From assembly GCF_021462825.1 (NCBI RefSeq), contig NZ_JAKEEB010000001.1, forward strand, positions 62,001 to 126,000: a stretch of 64,000 nt of DNA. Direction: 5' to 3'. This stretch comes from Streptomyces glomeratus. GTDB taxonomy: Bacteria; Actinomycetota; Actinomycetes; Streptomycetales; Streptomycetaceae. Every line of letters starts with the position of its first letter. Position 1 is the stretch's first letter. The notes under the pieces were generated by a model. The model saw only the letters and a program-made list of their open reading frames with translations, was not told the origin of the DNA and made no database searches. The position numbers were made by a program, and so were the translations under genes. Shown in pieces: positions 8,866-16,680 of this stretch.

Positions 8866-10314
8866 ATGTCCACCTCGGCCCCCGCCAAGGCCGCTCCGCA
8901 GCAGCCGGGCACCCGGCCCCCGTCCGGTGCCCTCGACCGCTACTTCAAGATCTCCGAACGGGGCAGCACGCTCCCGCGCGAGATCCGGGGCGGTTTCGCC
9001 ACCTTCTTCGCGATGGCGTACATCATCGTGCTGAACCCGATCATCCTCGGCAGCGCGAAGGACATGTACGGGCACCACCTGGACCACGGCCAGCTGGTCA
9101 CCGCGACCGCCCTGACCGCCGCCTTCACCACGCTGCTCATGGGGGTGATCGGCAATGTCCCGATCGCGCTCGCGGCCGGTCTCGGCGTGAACACGGTCGT
9201 CGCCCTCCAGCTCGCCCCGCGCATGTCGTGGCCGGACGCGATGGGCATGGTCGTCCTCGCCGGTTTCGTGGTGATGCTGCTGGTCGCCACCGGTCTGCGC
9301 GAGCGGGTGATGAACGCGGTGCCGCTCGGTCTGCGCAAGGGCATCGCGATCGGCATCGGCCTGTTCATCATGCTGATCGGCCTCGTGGACTCCGGCTTCG
9401 TCACCCGTATTCCGGACGTCGCGCAGACCACGGTCCCGCTTCAGCTCGGCACCGGCGGACATCTCACCGGCTGGCCGGTCCTGCTGTTCGTCCTCGGCAC
9501 GCTGCTCACCTTCGCGCTGATCGTCCGCAAGGTGCCGGGTGCGATCCTGATCTCGATCGTCGCGATGACGGTCCTCGCGGTGGTCGTCAACGCGGTCGCC
9601 CAGATCCCCTCCTGGGGTCTGACCGTCCCGAAGTGGCCGGGCAACCCGGTCGCCAGCCCCGACTTCGGCCTGATCGGCAAGGTCAGCCTGTTCGGCGGCT
9701 TCGGCAAGGTCGGCGTCCTGACCGGAATCCTCTTCGTCTTCACGGTCCTGCTGTCGTGCTTCTTCGACGCGATGGGCACGATCATGGGCATCGGCGACGA
9801 GGCCAAGCTCACGGACGCCGAGGGCTATATGCCGGGCATGAACAAGGTGCTCTTCGTCGACGGCATCGCGGTCGCGGCGGGCGGTGCCAGCTCCTCCTCG
9901 GCCACCACCTGCTTCGTGGAGTCCACGGCGGGCGTCGGCGAGGGTGCTCGCACGGGCTTCGCGAACGTCGTCACGGGTGCCCTCTTCGCCGTGGCCCTCT
10001 TCCTCGCCCCGGTCGCCACGATGGTCCCCTCCCAGGCGGCCACCCCGGCGCTGGTCGTGGTCGGCTTCCTGATCCTGTCCCACTCGGTCAAGGAGATCGA
10101 CTGGGCGGACTACACGATCGCCGTCCCGGCCTTCGTGACGATGCTGATGATGCCCTTCACGTACTCGATCACCAACGGCATCGGCATGGGCTTCATCACC
10201 TTCGTGGTGCTGCGCCTGGCCGCGGGCCGCGCCCGCGAGATCCCCGTCGCGATGTACGTGGTGTCGGCGGTGTTCGCCTTCTACTACCTGATGCCGGCGC
10301 TGGGTCTGACCTGA
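8866..10314 (+). CDS. NCS2-family purine permease (PbuG/AzgA type)
   Basis: The product is 482 residues from ATG with TGAGG at 8855-8859. It has about 12-13 hydrophobic segments. The region R-G-G-F-A-T-F-F-A-M-A-Y-I-I-V-L-N-P (about 37-54) and the segment around S-S-S-A-T-T-C-F-V-E-S-T-A-G are diagnostic of the AzgA/PbuG branch of NCS2 carriers, which import guanine, hypoxanthine or adenine by proton symport. The gene is alone in its orientation. Two direct repeats upstream suggest specific regulation. Exact base specificity is not readable from sequence. Confidence 0.9.
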   Translation: MSTSAPAKAAPQQPGTRPPSGALDRYFKISERGSTLPREIRGGFATFFAMAYIIVLNPIILGSAKDMYGHHLDHGQLVTATALTAAFTTLLMGVIGNVPIALAAGLGVNTVVALQLAPRMSWPDAMGMVVLAGFVVMLLVATGLRERVMNAVPLGLRKGIAIGIGLFIMLIGLVDSGFVTRIPDVAQTTVPLQLGTGGHLTGWPVLLFVLGTLLTFALIVRKVPGAILISIVAMTVLAVVVNAVAQIPSWGLTVPKWPGNPVASPDFGLIGKVSLFGGFGKVGVLTGILFVFTVLLSCFFDAMGTIMGIGDEAKLTDAEGYMPGMNKVLFVDGIAVAAGGASSSSATTCFVESTAGVGEGARTGFANVVTGALFAVALFLAPVATMVPSQAATPALVVVGFLILSHSVKEIDWADYTIAVPAFVTMLMMPFTYSITNGIGMGFITFVVLRLAAGRAREIPVAMYVVSAVFAFYYLMPALGLT

Positions 10315-10330
10315 CCGGCTCCCGGCGGGG

Positions 10331-10513
10331 TCAGCCGACCCCGTAGAACCTCTCCGTCTCCTCGACGGCGGCCCGGAACCGCTCGTCGAAGTCACTCCGA
10401 ATGAGCGTCCGGACGACATAGTCCTGGACGCTCATTCCTCTTCTGGCGGCGTGCCGGCGGAGCCGTTCGAGCAGCTCCCCGTCTATCCGCACGCTGAGCA
10501 CGCTGGTTCCCAT
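10331..10513 (-). CDS. Ribbon-helix-helix (CopG-like) small protein
   Basis: The product is 60 residues from ATG (complement of 10511-10513). Residues 3-10 form the beta-strand (S-V-L-S-V-R-I-D), followed by two helices (G-E-L-L-E-R-L-R-R-H-A-A-R-R and S-V-Q-D-Y-V-V-R-T-L-I), the standard RHH arrangement. It ends convergently 16 bases from the permease stop. No toxin partner is adjacent, so it is more likely a stand-alone DNA-binding protein than an antitoxin. Confidence 0.75.
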   Translation of the reverse strand: MGTSVLSVRIDGELLERLRRHAARRGMSVQDYVVRTLIRSDFDERFRAAVEETERFYGVG

Positions 10514-10673
10514 GCGTACGAGGGTCGCCGGATCCCTGTGGGCGGTGTGTCACGTTCCCCCGCCGGATCACTCATTCGGGTGATCTGTGCTGTTCGGCGG
10601 TTTCCCCGGGGGTCCCGGAGTCGTACGGCCGGCAGTGGCCGGAGTCACCCCGGAGCCGGTGTGTCGCGGTGTT

Positions 10674-10703
10674 CTTTAGGGAAAGTAATGAGTTACCCTA
10701 AAG
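10674..10703 (+). promoter_or_regulatory. Inverted repeat operator upstream of marR-type gene
   Basis: CTTTAGGG (10674-10681) and CCCTAAAG (10696-10703) are perfect 8-bp arms. Extending inward, 13 of 16 positions are complementary. It ends 4 bases before the MarR ATG, where repressor binding would block transcription, so autoregulation is likely. Confidence 0.6.
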
Positions 10704-10706
10704 AGC

Positions 10707-11144
10707 ATGGCTGACCTGAACCATGGCGACGACGCTGCCGCCGTGAACGCTCTTCGCTCCGCTGTGATGCGCCTCTCGCGCCGGCTCAAGCACCAGCGGG
10801 TGGACGAGTCGCTGAGCCCCACCGAGATGTCGGTGCTCGGCACCCTGTCCCGCTGCGGCTCCGCCACGCCCGGCGAGCTCGCCCGCAAGGAGCACGTCCA
10901 GCCGCCGTCGATGACCCGCATCGTGGCACTGCTGGAGAGCAAGGGCCTGGTCAGGCTGGAGCCGCACCCCGAAGACCGGCGCCAGAAGGTGGTCACCCAG
11001 ACCGAGCGGGCCGAGGCGATGCTCGAGGAGAGCCGCCGCAAGCGGAACGCGTTCCTGGCCGGCCTGGTCGAGGGCCTGGACGAGGACGAGTGGGCGAAGC
11101 TCCGCGCGGCCGCCCCCGTCCTGGAAAAGCTCGCGCATCTGTGA
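10707..11144 (+). CDS. MarR-family transcriptional regulator
   Basis: The product is 145 residues from ATG. The winged-helix region shows L-S-P-T-E-M-S-V-L-G-T-L, the recognition helix E-H-V-Q-P-P-S-M-T-R-I-V-A-L-L and the wing P-E-D-R-R-Q-K-V, all standard for MarR. The operator-like inverted repeat overlaps its start region. It is followed 89 bases later by an MFS exporter on the same strand, the usual arrangement for a repressor of a drug or metabolite efflux pump. The ligand is unknown. Confidence 0.9.
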   Translation: MADLNHGDDAAAVNALRSAVMRLSRRLKHQRVDESLSPTEMSVLGTLSRCGSATPGELARKEHVQPPSMTRIVALLESKGLVRLEPHPEDRRQKVVTQTERAEAMLEESRRKRNAFLAGLVEGLDEDEWAKLRAAAPVLEKLAHL

Positions 11145-11233
11145 CGTTGGGCGTCCCCGCCGGACGCCCACCCTCCCGGACGCGGCCCCACCCGCGTAGG
11201 TACGAAGCCGTCATCGCAAGGAGGCGAACCCCT

Positions 11234-12667
11234 TTGAGTACGGGAACCGGAGCAGCTTCCGCCCCCGCACCAGCCACCCACGACTCCCTGTCCACCCTCC
11301 CCGAAGGCCCCGGGCGTCCCGGGCGCCCGGAGCCCCCCACGGATTCCGGGGGGTCCGACCCCGCCGAACGGGCCGGGACGCGCGCGTCCTCGATGTTCGG
11401 CTCCCTGCGGGTCCGCAACTACCGGCTCTTCTTCCTGGGCCAGGTCGTCTCCAACACCGGCACCTGGATGCAGCGCATCGCACAGGACTGGCTGGTGCTG
11501 AGCCTGACCGGTTCCTCCACCGCCGTCGGTGTCACCACGGCACTGCAGTTCCTGCCGATGCTCCTCTTCGGGCTGTACGGCGGAGTCCTCGTCGACCGGC
11601 TCCCCAAGCGACCGACCCTCCTGGCCACACAGTCCGCGATGGGCGCGACGGGCCTCGTCCTGGCCTTCCTGACCCTCTCCGGCCACGTCCAGGTCTGGCA
11701 TGTGTACGTCGCCGCCTTCGCCGCCGGACTCGCCACGGTCCTGGACAACCCCGCCCGTCAGTCCTTCGTCTCGGAGATGGTCGGCCCCCGGCAGCTGCAG
11801 AACGCGGTCAGCCTGAACTCGGCGAACTTCCAGTCCGCCCGCCTGGTCGGCCCGGCGGTCGCGGGCGTCCTGATCACCGGCGTCGGCACGGGCTGGGCCT
11901 TCCTGTTCAACGGCCTGTCCTTCCTCGCCCCCATCGCCGGACTGCTGCTGATGCGCGCCCGCGAGCTGCATGTCGTGGAGCGCGCCCCGCGTGGCAAGGG
12001 CCAGCTTCGCGAGGGGCTGCGCTATGTCGCCGGACACCCGGAACTGATCTGGCCGATCGTCCTGGTCGGCTTCATCGGCACCTTCGGCTTCAACTTCCCG
12101 GTGTGGCTGTCGGCCTACGCGGACGACGTCTTCCACGCGGGCGCCGGCGCCTACAGCCTCTTCAACACGCTGATGGCGCTCGGCTCGCTGACCGGCGCGC
12201 TGCTCGCCGCCCGCCGCGGCACGGCCCGGCTGCGGGTGCTGATCGCGGCGGCGGCGATGTTCGGCGCGCTGGAGATCGTGGTGGCCGGTGCCCCGTCGCT
12301 GTGGCTGTTCGCGCTGCTGATGGTCCCGATCGGCGTCTTCGGACTGACGGTGAACGTCACGGCGAACACGGCCGTCCAGATGGGCACCGATCCGGCGATG
12401 CGCGGCCGCGTCATGGCCCTGTTCATGATGGTCTTCATGGGTGGTACGCCCCTGGGGGCACCCGTGGTCGGCTGGATCACGGACGCGTACGGCGCCCGCA
12501 TCGGCTTCGCCCTGGGCGGTCTGATCTCGCTGGCGGCGGCCGTGATCATCGGCCTGGTCCTGGCCAGGGCCGGCGACCTGCGCCTGTCGGTCGCCTGGAG
12601 CCACGGCCATCCGCAGGTCCGCTTCGTCCCGCGCGAGCGCCAGGAGGAGCTGGCGACGGCGGCGTAG
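11234..12667 (+). CDS. MFS transporter (DHA3-type drug/siderophore efflux)
   Basis: The product is 477 residues. The TTG start is chosen because a near-perfect AAGGAGG sits at 11218-11225 with normal spacing and no better start is near. After a Pro/Gly-rich N-terminus (about 1-55) come about 12 membrane helices. The motif G-L-Y-G-G-V-L-V-D-R-L-P-K-R-P-T is the loop 2-3 signature A of MFS carriers, and N-T-G-T-W-M-Q-R-I-A-Q-D-W-L in helix 1 is typical of the enterobactin-exporter-like group (MFS_3). It probably exports a hydrophobic compound under control of the adjacent MarR protein. Confidence 0.9.
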   Translation: MSTGTGAASAPAPATHDSLSTLPEGPGRPGRPEPPTDSGGSDPAERAGTRASSMFGSLRVRNYRLFFLGQVVSNTGTWMQRIAQDWLVLSLTGSSTAVGVTTALQFLPMLLFGLYGGVLVDRLPKRPTLLATQSAMGATGLVLAFLTLSGHVQVWHVYVAAFAAGLATVLDNPARQSFVSEMVGPRQLQNAVSLNSANFQSARLVGPAVAGVLITGVGTGWAFLFNGLSFLAPIAGLLLMRARELHVVERAPRGKGQLREGLRYVAGHPELIWPIVLVGFIGTFGFNFPVWLSAYADDVFHAGAGAYSLFNTLMALGSLTGALLAARRGTARLRVLIAAAAMFGALEIVVAGAPSLWLFALLMVPIGVFGLTVNVTANTAVQMGTDPAMRGRVMALFMMVFMGGTPLGAPVVGWITDAYGARIGFALGGLISLAAAVIIGLVLARAGDLRLSVAWSHGHPQVRFVPRERQEELATAA

Positions 12668-12709
12668 ACCCGGCCCCCCGAAGCCCGGGCTTGGACCCTG
12701 GCCCTGGAC

Positions 12710-12734
12710 CTGGACCCCGGCCCCCGGGGTCCAG
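12710..12734. terminator. Bidirectional hairpin between the MFS gene and a minus-strand mini-ORF
   Basis: Perfect 11-bp stem CTGGACCCCGG (12710-12720) / CCGGGGTCCAG (12724-12734) with a 3-base loop, no T tract. It lies 43 bases after the MFS stop and directly after the stop of the minus-strand mini-ORF at 12737. Confidence 0.55.
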
Positions 12735-12736
12735 GG

Positions 12737-12802
12737 TCAGTCCCGGGCGAACTCGTCCGTCTTGAGGGCCAGGCTCTCGTCGTGACGCCGCAGCGGGTCC
12801 AA
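12737..12802 (-). CDS. Mini-ORF B (21 residues), relative of the ORF at 14669
   Basis: The frame reads M-D-P-L-R-R-H-D-E-S-L-A-L-K-T-D-E-F-A-R-D and stop if TTG 12802 is the start; an in-frame GTG at 12826 would give 29 residues. Six of the last eleven residues equal those of mini-ORF A at 14669. Both are preceded by the same 19-base core. No ribosome-binding site is visible for the TTG, so it may be a leaderless or decayed copy. A hairpin follows immediately. The function is unknown. Confidence 0.35.
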   Translation of the reverse strand: MDPLRRHDESLALKTDEFARD

Positions 12803-12845
12803 CGATACGCACGGTGACCAGGACACGCCCGGCCGTTCGGGGTCG
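12803..12845 (-). repeat. Shared upstream element, copy 1
   Basis: On the minus strand this contains the core GTCACCGTGCGTATCGTTG, identical to the copy near 14830-14875, and the flanks also match (C-C-G-A-A-C start, G-G-C-G-T-G block). It directly precedes mini-ORF B. Confidence 0.6.
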
Positions 12846-12864
12846 CCCCGGGGAGACTGGACCC

Positions 12865-13458
12865 ATGAGACTCTTCGCCGCGCTTCTGCCACCGGAGGAC
12901 GTCACCCGTGAACTCGCCCGGGAGGTCGCAGAGTTGAAGCGGCTGCCCGGAGCGGAAGGACTGCGCTGGACCGGCCGCCCCGGCTGGCACTTCACCCTCG
13001 CCTTCTACGGCGAGGTCGACGAGGAGGTCGTACCGGATCTCTCCGCACACCTGGAGCGCGGGGCCCGCCGTACGCCGTCCTTCCGGCTCGCGTTGCGGGG
13101 CGGCGGACAGTTCGGGCACGGGCGGGCGCTGTGGACGGGCGCCGAGGGCGACCTGCCGACCCTGCGGCTGCTGGCCGAGCGCTCGGAGGCGGCGGCGCGG
13201 AAGACGGGCGTACCGATGGGGGAGCACCGCCGCTACAAGGCCCATCTGACGGTGGCGCGCAGCCGGGACGCGGTGGACGTCCGCCCTTACGTCGACGCCC
13301 TGCGCGGCTTCGGCAGCCGCATGTGGACGGTGGACGGGCTGAGCCTGGTCCGCAGCCATCTGCCGAAGTCCGGAGTGCCCGGCGAGCAGCCCCGCTACGA
13401 GGAGATAGCCCGCTGGCCGCTCCGGCCGGCGGGGCACGGTCCGGCGGAGGGGTCCTAG
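12865..13458 (+). CDS. thpR: RNA 2',3'-cyclic phosphodiesterase (2'-5' RNA ligase family)
   Basis: The product is 197 residues from ATG. The two HxTx motifs that form the catalytic pair of the 2H phosphoesterase fold are visible: H-F-T-L in W-H-F-T-L-A-F-Y-G (about residue 43) and H-L-T-V in Y-K-A-H-L-T-V-A-R (about residue 127). The start M-R-L-F-A-A-L is the standard ThpR N-terminus. ThpR opens 2',3'-cyclic phosphates on RNA ends. It stands alone, just downstream of repeat copy 1. Confidence 0.9.
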   Translation: MRLFAALLPPEDVTRELAREVAELKRLPGAEGLRWTGRPGWHFTLAFYGEVDEEVVPDLSAHLERGARRTPSFRLALRGGGQFGHGRALWTGAEGDLPTLRLLAERSEAAARKTGVPMGEHRRYKAHLTVARSRDAVDVRPYVDALRGFGSRMWTVDGLSLVRSHLPKSGVPGEQPRYEEIARWPLRPAGHGPAEGS

Positions 13459-13482
13459 GACGGGCCGGTTAGTCTCGAAGAC

Positions 13483-13572
13483 GTGGACCCTAAAACCCGG
13501 AACCGGATCATGGCCGGTGCGCTTGTGCTGATGTTCGCCCTCGTAGCCGCGGCGGCCGCGCTCGGCAGGTGA
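13483..13572 (+). CDS. 29-residue single-pass membrane peptide
   Basis: GTG-initiated ORF: M-D-P-K-T-R-N-R-I-M-A-G followed by an uninterrupted hydrophobic helix (A-L-V-L-M-F-A-L-V and an Ala run) and L-G-R at the end. A charged N-terminus plus one transmembrane helix is a sensible small membrane protein. I recall similar short proteins next to thpR in other streptomycetes. It starts 24 bases after thpR. The ribosome-binding site is weak (GAAG). Confidence 0.55.
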   Translation: MDPKTRNRIMAGALVLMFALVAAAAALGR

Positions 13573-13614
13573 TGCGGAGCGCGGCCGGCCCGTACTACCG
13601 GGAGCCGTGCCGGC

Positions 13615-14607
13615 TCACCAGGCGAACGCCTCCGGGGACGGCCCCGGACCCGGGAAGATCTCGTCGAGCCCGGCCAGGAGCTCCTCGGAGAGTTCCAGCT
13701 CCACCGCCCGCAGCGCGGACCGAAGCTGCTCGGCGGTGCGGGGGCCGACGATGGGGCCGGTGATGCCGGGGCGGGTCAGCAGCCAGGCGAGGGCCGCCTC
13801 GCCGGGCTCGATGCCGTGCTTGTCGAGCAGGTCCTCGTAGGCCTGGATCCGCGTCCGTACGGCGGGATCGGTGAGCGCCGCGGCGGTCCGGCCACCGGCC
13901 CGGCGGCCGCCCTCGACCTCCTTCTTGATGACACCCCCCAGCAGCCCGCCGTGCAGCGGCGACCACGGGATGACCCCGAGCCCGTAGTCCCGCGCCGCCG
14001 GGATGACCTCCATCTCGGCACGGCGCTCCTGGAGGTTGTACAGGCACTGCTCGCTGACGAGGCCGATCGTGCCGTGCCGGCGGGCGGCGATCTCGTTGGC
14101 CTGGGCGATCTTGTACCCGGGGAAGTTGCTGGATCCGGCGTAGAGGATCTTCCCCTGCTGCACCAGGACGTCGATGGCCTGCCAGATCTCCTCGAAGGGA
14201 GTGCTGCGGTCGATGTGGTGGAACTGGTAGAGGTCGATGTAGTCGGTCCCCAGCCGCTTGAGGCTGGCATCCACCGACCGCCGGATGTTGAGCGCGGAGA
14301 GCTTGTCGTGGTTGGGCCAGGCGTCGCCGTCCGGGGCCATGTTGCCGTACATCTTGGTGGCGAGCACGACCTTGTCGCGCCGCTCGCCGCCCTTGGCGAA
14401 CCAGCTGCCGATGATCCTCTCGGTACGGCCCTTGTTCTCGCCCCAGCCGTACACGTTGGCGGTGTCGAAGAAGTTGATGCCCGCGTCCAGCGCCGCGTCC
14501 ATGATCGCGTGGCTGTCGGCCTCCTCGGTCTGCGGACCGAAGTTCATGGTCCCGAGGACGAGCCGGCTGACCTTGAGTCCCGTACGTCCGAGCTGCGTGT
14601 ACTTCAT
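13615..14607 (-). CDS. Aldo/keto reductase
   Basis: The product is 330 residues from ATG (complement of 14605-14607). The start M-K-Y-T-Q-L-G-R-T-G-L-K-V-S is classic. Tetrad residues are present in order: Asp/Tyr in F-F-D-T-A-N-V-Y-G-W-G, Lys in V-L-A-T-K-M-Y-G, His in Y-Q-F-H-H-I-D. The NADP-binding end P-I-V-G-P-R-T-A-E-Q-L is conserved. Reduces carbonyl compounds with NADPH; substrate unknown. Upstream lies a MerR-type dyad, suggesting induction by a small molecule or stress. Confidence 0.9.
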   Translation of the reverse strand: MKYTQLGRTGLKVSRLVLGTMNFGPQTEEADSHAIMDAALDAGINFFDTANVYGWGENKGRTERIIGSWFAKGGERRDKVVLATKMYGNMAPDGDAWPNHDKLSALNIRRSVDASLKRLGTDYIDLYQFHHIDRSTPFEEIWQAIDVLVQQGKILYAGSSNFPGYKIAQANEIAARRHGTIGLVSEQCLYNLQERRAEMEVIPAARDYGLGVIPWSPLHGGLLGGVIKKEVEGGRRAGGRTAAALTDPAVRTRIQAYEDLLDKHGIEPGEAALAWLLTRPGITGPIVGPRTAEQLRSALRAVELELSEELLAGLDEIFPGPGPSPEAFAW

Positions 14608-14610
14608 GAA

Positions 14611-14644
14611 TGCCTAGCCAACGGGGTGGAGTGCGCTCTAGGCA
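14611..14644 (-). promoter_or_regulatory. MerR-type operator/promoter of the aldo/keto reductase
   Basis: Bases 14611-14617 (TGCCTAG) and 14638-14644 (CTAGGCA) are a perfect inverted repeat. Inside, 14627-14640 (TGGAGTGCGCTCTA) is an imperfect dyad of the GAGYGCRCTC type. On the minus strand it follows TTGCCT, with long spacing to a weak -10, as in MerR-regulated promoters. Confidence 0.45.
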
Positions 14645-14668
14645 AGGGGCGTTGGGCGGCGGCCCGGG

Positions 14669-14782
14669 TCAGTCGCGGGGGAAGCCGGCTGTGTCGAGGG
14701 TGAGGCCGGCAACGGTATCGATGAGGTCCAGAGCCTCTCCGAAGGGGACCGTGGTCTCGATCCTGTCGTCAAGGACGGTCAT
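14669..14782 (-). CDS. Mini-ORF A (37 residues), acidic peptide of unknown function
   Basis: ATG at 14782 has an excellent ribosome-binding site (GGGGAGG at about 14791-14797). The peptide starts M-T-V-L-D-D-R-I-E-T-T-V-P-F and ends L-T-L-D-T-A-G-F-P-R-D, net acidic, with no export signal and no Cys. Its last eleven residues share six with mini-ORF B at 12737. It lies 24 bases upstream of the reductase operator region on the same strand as the reductase, downstream of repeat copy 2. I do not recognise a family. Confidence 0.5.
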   Translation of the reverse strand: MTVLDDRIETTVPFGEALDLIDTVAGLTLDTAGFPRD

Positions 14783-14827
14783 GGCGCGCCTCCCCGGCCG
14801 CCCTCCGTGCGAGTACGGCCGCGCAGT

Positions 14828-14872
14828 ACAACGATACGCACGGTGACCGGGGCACGCCGGTGTTCGGTCGGC
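14828..14872 (-). repeat. Shared upstream element, copy 2
   Basis: Contains the 19-base core GTCACCGTGCGTATCGTTG on the minus strand and matching flanks, about 2.03 kb from copy 1 and in the same orientation. It precedes mini-ORF A by about 45 bases and could hold its promoter. Confidence 0.6.
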
Positions 14873-14876
14873 TCGT

Positions 14877-15551
14877 TCAGGCCGGGTAAGGCCGTGCGAT
14901 CCCCCACCCCTGGTACATCGCCTCCACGAACGCCCCCGCGATCCTGTGCTCACCGTTCGCGTTGGGGTGCGTACCGTCGTAGGTGTCCCGGTGGATGTCG
15001 TACGACGGCGGGGGAGACGCCAGCAGGATCGGCGATCGGGGCTCGTCGAGGTCCGCCACCGACTTCGCCAGAAGGTCGTTGAAGAGCGCGACCTGGGCCC
15101 CGAACGGGGCATCCGCCTCGGCCCGGATGTTCGGGATCACCGGCAGCAGGACCATACGGATGCGCGGGTTGGCCCGCCGTGCCTCCGCCACGAACTTCCG
15201 CACGTTCTCCGCCGTCTGCTCGGCGTCCGTGTAGAAGCCGAGGTCGATCAGGCCGAGGGAGACCAGCAGCACGTCCGCCCGTGACTCCCGCACGGCCCCG
15301 CCGATCAGCGGGGCCATATGCACCCAGCCCTCGCCCCAGCCCGCGAGGTGGGCGCGCGGGAAGTCGGGGTCGGCGTAGGCGTACGACGTGGGCGTGTCCG
15401 TGGCCTTGTCGTGGAGCGTCTCGCGCGGGCCGACGAGCGAGAACGGGCCGTCGTACGTCTTGCACAGGTGCCGCCACAGCCGGTAGCGCCACGTGTGCTC
15501 GCCCGCGCTGCCGATCGTCATGGAGTCGCCTACGGGCATGAACCGGAGCAT
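14877..15551 (-). CDS. SGNH/GDSL-type hydrolase
   Basis: The product is 224 residues from ATG at 15551, the start giving M-L-R-F-M-P-V-G-D-S-M-T; longer upstream in-frame starts exist but lack conservation logic. Block I Ser is in G-D-S-M-T and block V in D-G-T-H-P-N (Asp-x-x-His). The block III motif G-x-N-D reads G-L-I-D, so the oxyanion-hole Asn is Ile. No signal peptide is present, so it acts in the cytoplasm. Probable esterase or lipase acting on a small ester; reduced oxyanion stabilisation is inferred. Confidence 0.8.
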   Translation of the reverse strand: MLRFMPVGDSMTIGSAGEHTWRYRLWRHLCKTYDGPFSLVGPRETLHDKATDTPTSYAYADPDFPRAHLAGWGEGWVHMAPLIGGAVRESRADVLLVSLGLIDLGFYTDAEQTAENVRKFVAEARRANPRIRMVLLPVIPNIRAEADAPFGAQVALFNDLLAKSVADLDEPRSPILLASPPPSYDIHRDTYDGTHPNANGEHRIAGAFVEAMYQGWGIARPYPA

Positions 15552-15692
15552 CCGCTCATCATGGACGATCACGGTGGGTCGCAGGAGGGACGTATGGGGC
15601 GGGCCGGTGTGAGGATCGACACGCCCGGCGGGCACCGGCGGGCGAACCCGCCCGGCGGCTGAACGGCGGCGCCGGATGGCAGGCTTGGGGGC

Positions 15693-16673
15693 ATGCGTCG
15701 ATCGCTCGCGTTCCTTGCCGGGGCCCTTCTGGCCGGTGCCTGCGCCGCACCCGCCTCCGCCGACGGAGACGGCGGCTTCACCATCAAGGACCCCCGGATC
15801 ACCGAGTCCAGCGGGCTCGCCGCCTCACGCCTCCATCCGGGGATCTACTGGACCCACAACGACAGCGACGACGGCCCGTACCTGTACGCCGTGGACGGCA
15901 GCACCGGGAAGACCGTCGCCACCGTCACCCTCCGCGGCGTCGGCAGGCCCCGGGACGTCGAGGCGATCTCCATCGGCCCGGGCAACGAGATCTACGTCGG
16001 TGACATCGGCGACAACTTCGGCGGCCGGTGGCCCTACGTGTGGATCTACCGGCTGCCCGAGCCCAGGGTGCTCAAGGACCAGACGGTCCGCGCCACCCAG
16101 TACGTGGTGAAGTACGCGAACGGCCCCCGGGACGCCGAGTCCCTGCTGGTGCATCCCAGGACCGGACGGGTCTACATCATCGACAAGAAGGAGGACGGCG
16201 GGCACCTGTACGAGGGTCCGGCCGCGCTGTCGTCCACCGGGACGAACGTCTTCCGGCCGGTCGCCGCCGTGGATCTGTGGGCCACCGACGCGGCCTTCTC
16301 GCCCGACGGTGAACAGCTGGCGGTCCGCGGCTACTTCGGCGGGATCGCCTACGCGTGGAACGGCGGGCGCATCAAGCGGCAGGCCCGCCTCGACGTGCCC
16401 CTTCAGAGGCAGGGCGAGTCGGTCACCTACACCGTCGACGGCTCCAAGCTCCTGTACGGGAGCGAGGGCTCCGACAGCCCGGTTCAGCCGGGGAGCGTGC
16501 CCGGGTCCCACGGATCCGGCGATTCCGCATCGCCTTCGGCGAAGGGGAGTCCAGGGGCCGGCCCGGGCGGCGGGACGCCTCTGAACGCCGACTACAAGGT
16601 CGGTGCCGTGGTCCTGGCCCTGGGCCTTGCGCTGGTGTTCGGCCTCAAACGGCTGCTGGGCAGGAAGTCGTAG
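15693..16673 (+). CDS. Exported beta-propeller-like protein with C-terminal membrane anchor
   Basis: The product is 326 residues from ATG. Residues 1-23 form a signal peptide (L-A-G-A-L-L-A-G-A-C-A-A-P-A-S-A; the Cys is not in a convincing lipobox). Residues about 28-265 have repeated beta motifs of a WD40/SdiA-like propeller (S-S-G-L-A-A-S, H-N-D-S-D-D, D-V-E-A-I-S, D-A-E-S-L-L-V-H, S-P-D-G-E-Q-L). A Ser/Gly/Pro linker (about 265-298) leads to one membrane helix and a basic tail L-K-R-L-L-G-R-K. It is displayed on the outer face of the membrane; the ligand is unknown. Confidence 0.8.
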   Translation: MRRSLAFLAGALLAGACAAPASADGDGGFTIKDPRITESSGLAASRLHPGIYWTHNDSDDGPYLYAVDGSTGKTVATVTLRGVGRPRDVEAISIGPGNEIYVGDIGDNFGGRWPYVWIYRLPEPRVLKDQTVRATQYVVKYANGPRDAESLLVHPRTGRVYIIDKKEDGGHLYEGPAALSSTGTNVFRPVAAVDLWATDAAFSPDGEQLAVRGYFGGIAYAWNGGRIKRQARLDVPLQRQGESVTYTVDGSKLLYGSEGSDSPVQPGSVPGSHGSGDSASPSAKGSPGAGPGGGTPLNADYKVGAVVLALGLALVFGLKRLLGRKS

Positions 16674-16680
16674 AGACGGC

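Noticed and set aside
12803..12845. BldN-type -10 (CGTTGA) in the shared mini-ORF element
   Set aside because: Only CGTTG matches and the -35 CGTAAC is missing at the required distance.
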